In this document: positions 1 through 8,887 of the stretch, piece by piece | Position numbering within the stretch: the first letter of the stretch is position 1 | Layout: every line of letters starts with the position of its first letter | Assembly (NCBI GenBank): GCA_001839685.1 | Contig: MLAK01000832.1 | Location: 1 to 57,256, forward strand | DNA length: 57,256 nucleotides | Origin: Tritrichomonas foetus | Taxonomy: Eukaryota > Parabasalia > Tritrichomonadida > Tritrichomonadidae | Direction: 5' to 3' | The notes under the pieces: generated by a model | Databases searched by the model: none | Told to the model about the DNA's origin: nothing | Seen by the model: the letters and a program-made list of their open reading frames with translations, nothing else | Position numbers and translations under genes: made by a program

Positions 1-183
1 TTCATCTTTGTGTTTTTGTATTCTTCGTGAACTTATCATGTCACTTATTATAAATAAAAATTATTAAATTTTTTTTCTTCTACTAAGAGATTTTTTCCTA
101 TAACCATAATGGCTCTCATTAGATGTAAAAATAAAAAATTTGAGTAAAATATAATTTTTTTATATGTTTGCTTAATTGTTTAA

Positions 184-3100
184 TTATGTACTTGATGATA
201 CTGAAGTACTACTTGAGTCTTTATTTTTCTTCTTTTTAACAACACAAACTACCACAATCACAATAACTATGACTACCACAACAACACCAACAGCAATTCC
301 AATTATAATTTCTGGTTTCAATCCATTTCCTTCTGGATTATCATCAGGACCATTTCCTGAAGAATTTGCAGAAGTAGAAATCTCGTAAGGTGGTTGATAC
401 TTTTCTGATGTTTCGATTTTTACATTTTCTGGTTGATTTACAACTTTTATGTTATCTTTATAATTATTTTCTATAATGATAACAGCATTAGATCCACTTT
501 CTAATTTACTCCATTCATCTCCAACAAATTCGACAATTAAATCGTCACTTGAACTCGAAATATTCAAAGAGTATTTGATCGTTGTTGTTCCTGGTTCTAA
601 TTCGAGTTCAATGGCTTCAGTTTCACAAGAAATAGAAAAGGCATCTTTGAATACTTTGTTTTCAATTGTAATACTTTCAATTTGAGATCCAATTGTTGTT
701 TCAATGATAATATTATTATTACTGATTGTTGCTTTTCCTTTATCAAGACTGTCAGGAATCAATAATGAAAGTTCTTCAATTGGCTTCTCAAATGTTTTTT
801 CTGTTATTGTTGATAAACTTGTGGAATCAATTAAAACATATTTTGATTCGATTTGAACTTCGCCTTCTTTCAGATCACATCCAATAAAACCAATATTATT
901 TATTGTTAAAGGTAAACCTTCTTGTACTTTCATTTTTCCTTCATAAAATGAAATAGAATTCAACTTATTATTATCATGACCAACAACGTTAATATTCATC
1001 TTTTCGACGGCTTCACCACTTTCTTTTTCATCGAGTATATTGATTTCTGCAGGTTCTGATGAATATAAACTTTCTGGAAATGTTATAATATTTACATCAA
1101 CATCAGTTGCTAATAAAGAAAAGTCATAATATTGTGTTGCTGACATTGCTCCAATTTGAATAATCATTAACGATTGTGTTTCTTTATCTATATTTGCAAG
1201 TAATTGATTAATATCTGAATCACCATCACGAATGAAAGTTGCAGAAGAAGAAGAATATTTTGTAATTTTGGTTAGAAATTGTTTATATTTGAATTTTTCA
1301 ATCGAATTTAAATTACCTGAGTTTATTTCTTCATCTACTTTACTGTTTGTTTTGGAAATGAATCCATCCCAGTGACCCCATTCACCAATATAAAAGTCTT
1401 GATTGACTGCATAAGCAATTGCAAAATAAGGTGATGGTGGCGTTGGTTTCTGTGAAATATCAGGAATATTCGTTGGTGTTTCTATGATTGTGTCTTTGAA
1501 TGTTTCCATTGGTGACTCACTTGGTGAAAGACTTGGTGTTTCTGTTGGGGTTTCCATTGGTGTTTCACTTGGAGTTCGTTTCGGATAAGTTGGAGGGGCT
1601 GTCATCGTAAATTCAATTGTCTTATTAATATCTATATGTACAAACGTTTCATTTTCATAATCAGATGGTACATTAATCACTTCCACTTTACTATAAGTGA
1701 AAACATTATTACCATATTCTGGTTCTATTAATCCATGGAAATAAACATATTTAAGATTAGTACATTCATAAAAGGAATTGTTTCCAATGCTTTCAATTTG
1801 ACCTGTAAATGTTAGAGATTCAATATTGGCACATTCAGCAAAAGCATAATCACCAATATTTTTCACATAATATGGAATTTCAATTGAACAATTTAATTTT
1901 GAACATTTGAAAAATACCCTATCATTTATTGTTAATAAACCAAATCCTAAAGTTAATTCACTCATTTGGCATTTTCCAAACGCTTGTGTGCCAATTATTT
2001 CTACACTATTTCCAATTATAATTTCTTCTAATCCTATACACTCATAAAAAGCATAAATTCCTATTGATGTCACTGTTTCTGGAATTACTAGTGAACCAGT
2101 AAAACCATAACAGCCATAAAATGTAGAATTGGGGATTTCTGTAATGTTCGGAAGTGTTAAGGTTCCTGTTAGTTCTGTGCAGCTGTCAAAAATTGATACT
2201 CCCATAAAGTGAATGTTTCCTGGAAGGATTAAATGTCCATTAAGCCCTGAGCATTGAGCAAATGCACTATTGCCGATTGTTGTTGTACTATCTGGGAGTT
2301 CAATAGAACCCACAAGATTTTTGCAATATGCAAATGCGAAATTTTCAATTATTTCGACACTGCTTCCAAAAGTTAAATTACCATTAAAACCACACTGCGC
2401 AAAAGCATATTCTTCAATTGATACAATTTTATCTGGAATTTCCAATGAACCAACGAAATTAACACATCCATAAAATGTACTTTGACGAATTGTTTGAATA
2501 TTTTTCCCGAGTGTTAATTTACCATCAAATCCGGAACATTCTTGAAAAGTATTAGGACCAATTGACACAACACTATCAGGAATTACTAATGAACCAGTAA
2601 ATAATGTTTGATAAAATACACTATCACTAATTGAAACAACACTTGTTCCTATTTTAAGAGATTCATTAAATTTTAATTGAAAAAAAGCCCGACGACCAAT
2701 CTCCTTCACGCTATTTCCAATTGTCAATGATCCATATAAACCATAACACATATAAAAAGCATCTTCACCAATAAAGGTCACCTTATCAGGTATTGTCAAT
2801 GACCCAAGTAATCCTGAACATCCAAAAAAAGCATAATCTCCAATATATTCAACATTTTCTCCTAAAATTAATTGAGTAAATCCAGAACAACCACTAAATG
2901 CGCCACCACCAATGTTGGTTTTACCACTTATATTCAAAATCCCTGTAAATCCTGAGCAACTTCCAAATGCACCGCCTCCAATTGTTTTGACACTCTTTCC
3001 AAATATCACATTTTCAACTGTTCCTATAGATGGGTAAAAAGCTTGCTCTCCAATTGTTTTCACTTTATCTGGAAAGACTAGAGATCCTTTGAATTTACAA

Positions 3101-3660
3101 TTAGAAAATGCATTTCTTTCTATAGTTTCTAGACTTTCACCAAATGTTACTTGTTCAAATCCCTCACAACCAGAAAATGCATTTTGTTCGATAATGATTA
3201 CATTATTTGGAATGGTTAATTTTCCTGAGAATTTGGTATCAGAGAATGCACGATTTTTTATATACACTAAACTTTCTCCAAGAACTAAATTGCCTGTAAA
3301 TCCAGTACATAAATAAAATGCATTTACTCCAATATATGTAACACTATCTGGTATTTTTAATGTTCCTGTTAATTCTGAGCAGTGATAAAAAGCATTATCA
3401 TTTATGGTCACTAATTTACTTGGTAAAGTAATGGTTCCTGTAAGTTGCAAATCATAACTAAATGCATATATTCCAATTTCTGTGACATCATATGTTTGTC
3501 CTGATACAGTAATTTGGTCAGGAATTACGAGATTTTCTTTTATTTCAGCATTTTCTCCATCAATCAGTGTTGCTTCGGTTTCACTTGTTGTGACATATTG
3601 TATTCCTTTCAAGGTCACGAGAAAAGATTGTACAGATATACAAAAAAGAAGTATGCACAT
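184..3660 (-). CDS. BspA-like leucine-rich-repeat surface protein, single C-terminal TM
   Basis: The 1158-residue product is a type I membrane protein. A hydrophobic N-terminus (MCILLFCISVQSFLV) acts as a probable signal peptide. About 26 LRR_5/BspA (Treponema pallidum-type) repeats of ~23 residues follow, roughly residues 50-670, with the pattern IP-x-x-V-x-x-I-G-x-x-A-F-x-x-C. Next come a Pro/Thr/Ser-rich linker (repeats of T-P-S-E-T-P type), a ~350-residue beta-rich region I do not recognise, a transmembrane helix of Gly/Val/Ile near residue 1118, and a short tail KKKKNKDSSST. BspA-like proteins form a very large family in trichomonads and are thought to act in adhesion to host cells, bacteria or mucus; the ligand here cannot be read from sequence. 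The tail lacks an obvious NPxY endocytic motif. Start is the ATG at 3660, directly before the signal peptide. Repeat family certain, adhesion role inferred. Confidence 0.92.
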   Translation of the reverse strand: MCILLFCISVQSFLVTLKGIQYVTTSETEATLIDGENAEIKENLVIPDQITVSGQTYDVTEIGIYAFSYDLQLTGTITLPSKLVTINDNAFYHCSELTGTLKIPDSVTYIGVNAFYLCTGFTGNLVLGESLVYIKNRAFSDTKFSGKLTIPNNVIIIEQNAFSGCEGFEQVTFGESLETIERNAFSNCKFKGSLVFPDKVKTIGEQAFYPSIGTVENVIFGKSVKTIGGGAFGSCSGFTGILNISGKTNIGGGAFSGCSGFTQLILGENVEYIGDYAFFGCSGLLGSLTIPDKVTFIGEDAFYMCYGLYGSLTIGNSVKEIGRRAFFQLKFNESLKIGTSVVSISDSVFYQTLFTGSLVIPDSVVSIGPNTFQECSGFDGKLTLGKNIQTIRQSTFYGCVNFVGSLEIPDKIVSIEEYAFAQCGFNGNLTFGSSVEIIENFAFAYCKNLVGSIELPDSTTTIGNSAFAQCSGLNGHLILPGNIHFMGVSIFDSCTELTGTLTLPNITEIPNSTFYGCYGFTGSLVIPETVTSIGIYAFYECIGLEEIIIGNSVEIIGTQAFGKCQMSELTLGFGLLTINDRVFFKCSKLNCSIEIPYYVKNIGDYAFAECANIESLTFTGQIESIGNNSFYECTNLKYVYFHGLIEPEYGNNVFTYSKVEVINVPSDYENETFVHIDINKTIEFTMTAPPTYPKRTPSETPMETPTETPSLSPSESPMETFKDTIIETPTNIPDISQKPTPPSPYFAIAYAVNQDFYIGEWGHWDGFISKTNSKVDEEINSGNLNSIEKFKYKQFLTKITKYSSSSATFIRDGDSDINQLLANIDKETQSLMIIQIGAMSATQYYDFSLLATDVDVNIITFPESLYSSEPAEINILDEKESGEAVEKMNINVVGHDNNKLNSISFYEGKMKVQEGLPLTINNIGFIGCDLKEGEVQIESKYVLIDSTSLSTITEKTFEKPIEELSLLIPDSLDKGKATISNNNIIIETTIGSQIESITIENKVFKDAFSISCETEAIELELEPGTTTIKYSLNISSSSDDLIVEFVGDEWSKLESGSNAVIIIENNYKDNIKVVNQPENVKIETSEKYQPPYEISTSANSSGNGPDDNPEGNGLKPEIIIGIAVGVVVVVIVIVIVVVCVVKKKKNKDSSSTSVSSST

Positions 3661-3924
3661 TTCTACTGATGAGCAAATTTTATTTTTTTGAATATATCAT
3701 TGAAAACTTTTTATTATTCGACTTTTTGTGCAAACTCGTTTGCCAAAATCCACTCAATATGTCAGATTCCTGCATTCAATTTAAAATGAAAAAGCATTGT
3801 AATTATTGAGATCCGATGGAGCTCCATCTTCTTTGAATCTATCACTGAATGAATAATTCGAATATACATCTCTGTAACGACGTAAATGGTTGCACATATA
3901 CTTATTTAAAGCATTTAGTAAGAG

Positions 3925-4323
3925 CATATACAATAAAATACATTAACATACAATAAAATACATTAACATACAATAAAATACATTAACATACAATAAAATA
4001 CATTAACATACAATAAAATACATTAACATACAATAAAATACATTAACATACAATAAAATACATTAACATACAATAAAATACATTAACATACAATAAAATA
4101 CATTAACATACAATAAAATACATTAACATACAATAAAATACATTAACATACAATAAAATACATTAACATACAATAAAATACATTNCTGTCTCTTATACAC
4201 ATCTAGATGTGTATAAGAGACAGCATTAACATACAATAAAATACATTAACATACAATAAAATACATTAACATACAATAAAATACATTAACATACAATAAA
4301 ATACATTAACATACAATAAAATA
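3925..4323. repeat. 20-bp tandem repeat array (minisatellite)
   Basis: The unit cattaacatacaataaaata is repeated without visible variation. Twelve full units occupy 3941-4180, preceded by a partial unit from 3925; a 4-base partial unit is followed by an N and an adapter, and five more full units occupy 4224-4323. The perfect identity suggests recent expansion or assembly collapse, and the true copy number is unknown because of the adapter and N in the array. There are no spacers, so this is not a CRISPR array. Confidence 0.95.
4186..4223. other. Assembly artefact: Nextera mate-pair junction adapter
   Basis: Positions 4186-4204 read ctgtctcttatacacatct, the 19-bp Tn5 mosaic end, followed at once by its exact reverse complement at 4205-4223. 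This 38-bp palindrome is the circularisation junction of Nextera mate-pair libraries. It interrupts the 20-bp array after a partial unit and an N at 4185. It is not organismal DNA and not a Tn5 insertion. Confidence 0.97.
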
Positions 4324-4408
4324 CACACTCACATCGGTTTTCTATGCACAATCTTATTTGGAATTAAAATAAAATGTTATTAAAATTTTAAATGAATAAA
4401 AAAAGTGA

Positions 4409-5323
4409 TTAATATGTAAATTTAATTTCAACATTTTTCTGAAATCCTTTCTCAAGATCCAGCTTCAATTGCGCGCCAGATTGTATTAAATCCGATTTCC
4501 AAAGTTTTCCTCTGACTGCAAACCCATTTGAGTTAATTAAAAGGCCAAACTTCAAAAACTTGTGACGAAAAACATATTCAAATGATGTATGACTTGTTGA
4601 TGGCTTTTCACCAAGTGTAGTTTTGTCTCTTGATATTAATACTTTTGAAAAGTCTGACAATTTCAGCCAGAAGGATTTTCGCAACGTGGATTCTTGACTA
4701 CCCAATGATTTGTTAAATCTATCAATGAAAGAAGCTTTAATTCCATAAAAACTGCCAAGTTTGACATTAGAATTTAACAAAAACTTGATATCCCTCTCAA
4801 TTTCATAAATCTGAGCTTTTTGGGCTAAATAAAAATTCTTCAAAAAAGCAAGTTTGGCATTTCGATAAGCTAGTTTACATCCAACAGATAGGTTATTTTC
4901 ACTATCCAAGATAAGCCTCAAATAGTTCTTTGGAATGCTTTTGTGAGTAAAGGTGAAATCATGAATTAAAAGTGTTGACATTCCAAAGCGTTCTATGAAT
5001 CTTAGACCTATTTGATTAAAAAGTGTCACTTTTCCTTCAGCTTCTAGGCCAGAATCAGGAAATTTAGAACGGTTTGGACAAATGAATTTAATTTTGTTTT
5101 CAGGACCAGAAAATGAAACGTCCAAATTTGCAATTTGGAGATCAGAATTCAATGCAAATCGATTCAATTCGATCTGGAGAACTTCATTAAAGGAAATTAT
5201 TGGCCTGTCAAAAATAAATGTTTTATTTTTCCGAAACTCGGATGCAACTGAATAAAAAGGGAGAACCTTTCCGGAAAAAGTATAGTTACTCATATGATAA
5301 TTTTTTAATAGTTCTCTTTCCAT
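4409..5323 (-). CDS. Hypothetical protein, candidate beta-barrel outer-membrane (hydrogenosomal) protein
   Basis: The 304-residue product matches no family I can name with certainty. It has no hydrophobic helix and no signal peptide. Much of it, most clearly the last ~100 residues, alternates polar and hydrophobic residues in 8-12-residue stretches separated by short turns (for example KFGLLINSNGFAVRGKLW), and it ends in a strand closing on aromatic residues (NVEIKFTY). Size and pattern fit a mitochondrial-type beta barrel (VDAC/Tom40 class, ~280-350 residues) of the kind found in the hydrogenosome outer membrane as divergent Tom40/Hmp35/36 proteins. A soluble beta-rich protein remains possible. 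Translation could begin at the ATG at 5323 or at residue 11 (MSNYTF, 5293). That it is a gene is likely; the barrel assignment is inference. Confidence 0.5.
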   Translation of the reverse strand: MERELLKNYHMSNYTFSGKVLPFYSVASEFRKNKTFIFDRPIISFNEVLQIELNRFALNSDLQIANLDVSFSGPENKIKFICPNRSKFPDSGLEAEGKVTLFNQIGLRFIERFGMSTLLIHDFTFTHKSIPKNYLRLILDSENNLSVGCKLAYRNAKLAFLKNFYLAQKAQIYEIERDIKFLLNSNVKLGSFYGIKASFIDRFNKSLGSQESTLRKSFWLKLSDFSKVLISRDKTTLGEKPSTSHTSFEYVFRHKFLKFGLLINSNGFAVRGKLWKSDLIQSGAQLKLDLEKGFQKNVEIKFTY

Positions 5324-5781
5324 GAATTGTTGCTAATAATAATTATTTTTATTGAATCATAAATTGATCGGTCAAAACACGACTTTTTCATTCATCCATT
5401 TCATATCATTTTCGACTTTTTCCGTGCTTATATGGCCCAAAATTCGGAATTTTATCCATCAAGGAAAGTCTCTAAGTATTGAAACTTCAATCATCATTAT
5501 TAACAGTGAAGCTTGTGAATTTTGCTCTAGGAGACAGTCACCAATATCTAATTGAATTAAAATTAGAATATCAGATATAATAATTTAGTTATATTTCTTT
5601 AGAGTGAAACATAAAAAAGAGCCAAAATTATTTCATTAATTTTCGATATTTAGTCAGAAATAAAGAATGCCAATCCAAAGCCGTATTAGTTTGCGGTAAA
5701 TTGGTAAAATGCAAAAAAAGAAAAAAGATCCAAAATCTCGTTAATATTCTATATTTATATAAAAATTTAAAGCGCATTTTT
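5324..5781. other. Intergenic region, nothing recognised
   Basis: The 458 bases lie between the start of the beta-barrel candidate and the stop of the kinase gene, both on the minus strand, so they hold the promoter of the former and the 3' end of the latter. Short open frames on either strand have no family features. Confidence 0.5.
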
Positions 5782-7254
5782 CTAGGTCATTCCATACATT
5801 GGAACAGATGTCAGGTTTGCAGAAAATCTGTATTTCATTGGCACTCTCATCTTTGTTGGTGTTGGTGGTTTTGGTCCCCTCCTTGGTGTTGGAGGCGTGC
5901 CAAAAGGTCTGTTCATTTCTTTTTGTTCTTCTTCCTCGCATTCACGCCTTCCATATTTTAATCTCCTACTCTTCCCTAATTGCTGTGGTGTTTTAAATTT
6001 ATAATTGTTTTCTCTGTCGAAGTCACTATTCACGCCATTTGCTATGTTCATGCTCATCAATCTTGTTGTTCTTTGAACAGGCGATCTGCATATCTGTGGG
6101 CGTGATCGAGGTTTGACGACTACTGAAATGATTGATTTACTGTCACCTTCACTGGCATCATCTTTCATAGCTGTAAGAGGATCGTTCAATGTCTTCATCA
6201 TATCATTAATTTTTTCTGTGATTTTTAATCGTCTATCAATGGAATAAATCGCAGTGATCGAATTATATTCATTCATGAAAAGGGAGTGTTGAAGTTTTGT
6301 CGTTTCTACTCCTAATTTCTGCAATTCGTCAACAATCTCTTTATCGATAATGTTACTCTGCCACTGATTGTCCATCGAAAATTTGAGGTTTGCCAATTGG
6401 AGGTATTCGCTTTGACTAAACCAGGAATGTTCACGAACACCAGTGAGAGAAATTCTTTCGTTGGGGTTCTTGCTGAGCATCTTTTTAAGGAGATCCACAA
6501 GCTGAGGCGAAAGATAGCTCGGATATAGCGGCTCAATAAAAGCAATCTTCTTGAGAAGCCTTTGAATGTCACCATCATCAAACGGTAATGTTCCTGTAAC
6601 CATTGCATACAAAAGAACGCCAGCACTCCACACATCAGCAATTTTCGTATATGGTTTCCCGCGAATCATTTCCGGGCTGGTGTAGGCAGGTGAGCCGCAT
6701 GTTGTATTCAATTCTGGCTTAGAATCAGTGAATGTATTCGATAGACCGAAATCGATCAATCTGATATTATGATATTTATCCAATAATATGTTTTCGGCCT
6801 TTAAATCTCTGTGTGCGGTTTTGCGTTCATTATGAATGTACTCCAATGCGCTCAAAAGTTGGGTAAAATAGCGGCGGGCTTGTGTTTCGCAAATACGGCC
6901 CCGAGAGTTGATATAATTCAGCATGGTGCCGTTTTCGAGATACTCCATAATGAGATACGTGTAGTTGTCTTTTTCAATGACATCAAAAAGTTTGCAAATA
7001 AATGGATGATCCATCTTTTTGATGATATTGACTTCACGAATGAATCGATTTCGTGACTCTTCGTCAATTTGACAGGAATTCGAAGCTGGCTGATCGTTTG
7101 CTAGGTCAATTGAAGAGCATTCGATGACTTTGACGGCAACTATCTGTTTCGCGATTGTATTCTCGGCCTTCCAAACAGAGGCAAAGTGCCCTTTACCGAT
7201 CTGCTTAATGAGTTTGTAGTCTCCAACTTCCTTGGGAATCGAGGCAATCGACAT
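5782..7254 (-). CDS. CAMK-group Ser/Thr protein kinase (SNF1/AMPK/MARK-like)
   Basis: The 490-residue product begins with a complete kinase domain (about 13-265). Visible elements are the Gly-rich loop G20-K-G-H-F-A-S-V27, the ATP-anchoring Lys in VAVK42, the catalytic loop HRDLKAEN (148-155), the DFG motif (168-170) followed by LSN, and the T-loop TTCGSPAYTSPE, in which Thr184 matches the LKB1-phosphorylated Thr of AMPK relatives. HRDLKAEN plus DFGLSN is typical of the SNF1/MARK/BRSK branch. After the domain, residues ~305-350 (DKEIVDELQKLGV...NSITAIYSIDRRLK) look like the UBA/AID segment of these kinases. The C-terminal ~140 residues are basic and Ser/Pro/Arg-rich, probably disordered. All catalytic residues are present, so an active cytosolic kinase is expected; substrates are unknown. 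Its GC content is visibly higher than in many neighbours. Confidence 0.93.
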   Translation of the reverse strand: MSIASIPKEVGDYKLIKQIGKGHFASVWKAENTIAKQIVAVKVIECSSIDLANDQPASNSCQIDEESRNRFIREVNIIKKMDHPFICKLFDVIEKDNYTYLIMEYLENGTMLNYINSRGRICETQARRYFTQLLSALEYIHNERKTAHRDLKAENILLDKYHNIRLIDFGLSNTFTDSKPELNTTCGSPAYTSPEMIRGKPYTKIADVWSAGVLLYAMVTGTLPFDDGDIQRLLKKIAFIEPLYPSYLSPQLVDLLKKMLSKNPNERISLTGVREHSWFSQSEYLQLANLKFSMDNQWQSNIIDKEIVDELQKLGVETTKLQHSLFMNEYNSITAIYSIDRRLKITEKINDMMKTLNDPLTAMKDDASEGDSKSIISVVVKPRSRPQICRSPVQRTTRLMSMNIANGVNSDFDRENNYKFKTPQQLGKSRRLKYGRRECEEEEQKEMNRPFGTPPTPRRGPKPPTPTKMRVPMKYRFSANLTSVPMYGMT

Positions 7255-8887
7255 ATGATGGAAAGAATAATTCGATCAAAAAATGAAGAACTTTTTCAAT
7301 AATTTCAATTGAAATTATTCTTGGAATCGAAGAATTAATTTTGAATGGTCATTAAATTTTTTAAAATAAGGAAAATATGGTTCAGAAATATATTTTATTA
7401 TTTTGAATAGATTTTCAATATGTTTTTTTTGATTTTTTCAATTTATTTCCATGTTATACCCTTTTTTAAATGTCATGTGTAACTTTTTCTGAGTATAAAG
7501 ATCCAAAAATGGAAAACAAATTTGAATTTTTGTATTATTTTATTGGCGTTTTTCAACGACTCTCAAATTAGCAAAGTGATTGAACTTATTGAAACATAAA
7601 GGGCAATAATTCAGAAAGTTATTTCTACTCTTCAATAAAGTCATTCAAATAATTATAATTGAATAAAATAAACTTTGATTCTGTGCTTTTTTGACGAATT
7701 GCTTATCCAATTTTTTTAGGAAATCTCACACTGACTAAAACGTAAATGCCATTATAGTGATGTTATATCTGATATATCATTCACTAAATGCTCTTTTAGT
7801 TTGGATTGACAGAGATAAAATGTCATACACAATTTTGAAAATCCAAAACGTGAATATCTTCATTAATTTTTCTTTTAATGCGTTTATTTTTTCATAATCT
7901 CTAATTGTAAGTGACTGAAGTATAGAACAAATAAATAATAGCCGATGCATGCAGTAATAGAATCGATATTTTGAGAATTAACAAAAAGTTGAGATTTTAT
8001 AAAATTCTCACAAAAATCTTTAATTCAAAAAATAAGTTTACAAGATGCATGTTCTATTGTGAATGTTATAATGATATTTAGAGAATTTTAATATTATGCG
8101 GAATATCGTTGCATCTTAAAACATTTTTGAATATATTGAAATAATTGATTGCACGAAAAATATAATAATCATTCAAATAATAATATTAATAGAATTCAAA
8201 GAAATTATTTCAATTGCATTCAATGATGTTTTATTTCTAAATAAAATAAAAAAATAAAAAATCTTTCCAGATTCCTTTTTCTCTTTTTTTTTCTTGTTCT
8301 CATGAATTTCTGAAGGAAAAAACATCATTTCATCATTATTTTTTTGAAAGAGAAAATGGCCATTTATCATCATTCAAACGGTTTGTAAACTAACAAAGTT
8401 GTCCGCAAATTATTTTTTGTGCACAAAAAAAAATATTTTTAAAATAAAAATTAAAACAATAAGATACATCAATTATATATCTTTGTTATGAACTCGGTTT
8501 CCAAATCCTATGACCCATCTTCGGATATTTGACGATTACTTGTATCTTCTATCTTGCGTTTCGGAAAACCCTATAAATGTTAAATAATAACGTCAAATAT
8601 TGGTTCAGAGTGAAGATGAATCATTTGAATCCTTTCAAATGTTTGAAAAGTTTCCAAATCATTGATTTCGGATCCGATTCAATTTTCAGTGATTCAAAAA
8701 AAGCAAATCATTATACAGAAAGATCAGCATTTTTTCATCGAGATTAAAGAATGACATTGCTCTAAGTGAGGATAGAAATAATCATAGATCACAGTTCGTA
8801 ACAAGGATAGAAAAGGTAAATCAATTTATTAAATCTTTATTAATTACATAAAATATTCTCTGATATTTAGCGATTACAGCGTCTTTT
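7255..8887. other. Long intergenic region without a recognised gene
   Basis: These 1633 AT-rich bases separate two minus-strand genes. The longest open frame (66 codons, around 8173-8373) is low-complexity and unconvincing. Around 8480-8610 the base composition is more balanced, but no RNA gene could be recognised. No repeats longer than a few bases were noted. Confidence 0.5.

Larger units (their letters stand above)
3661..4408. other. Intergenic region dominated by a 20-bp tandem array
   Basis: This spacer lies between the 5' end of the BspA-like gene and the 3' end of the next minus-strand gene. The first ~265 bases are ordinary AT-rich DNA with a 14-bp palindrome (gatggagctccatc) at 3817-3830. 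The rest is the tandem array and the adapter artefact described separately. No gene is seen. Confidence 0.7.

Noticed and set aside
4186..4223. Regulatory palindrome or Tn5 insertion
   Set aside because: The 38-mer is exactly the Nextera mate-pair junction; there is no transposon body and no 9-bp duplication.
3925..4323. CRISPR-like or centromere-like array
   Set aside because: Units are contiguous with no unique spacers, and the genome is eukaryotic; it is a simple minisatellite.
8461..8620. Possible snRNA or tRNA in a patch of balanced composition
   Set aside because: No cloverleaf, B-box or conserved snRNA loop could be made out.
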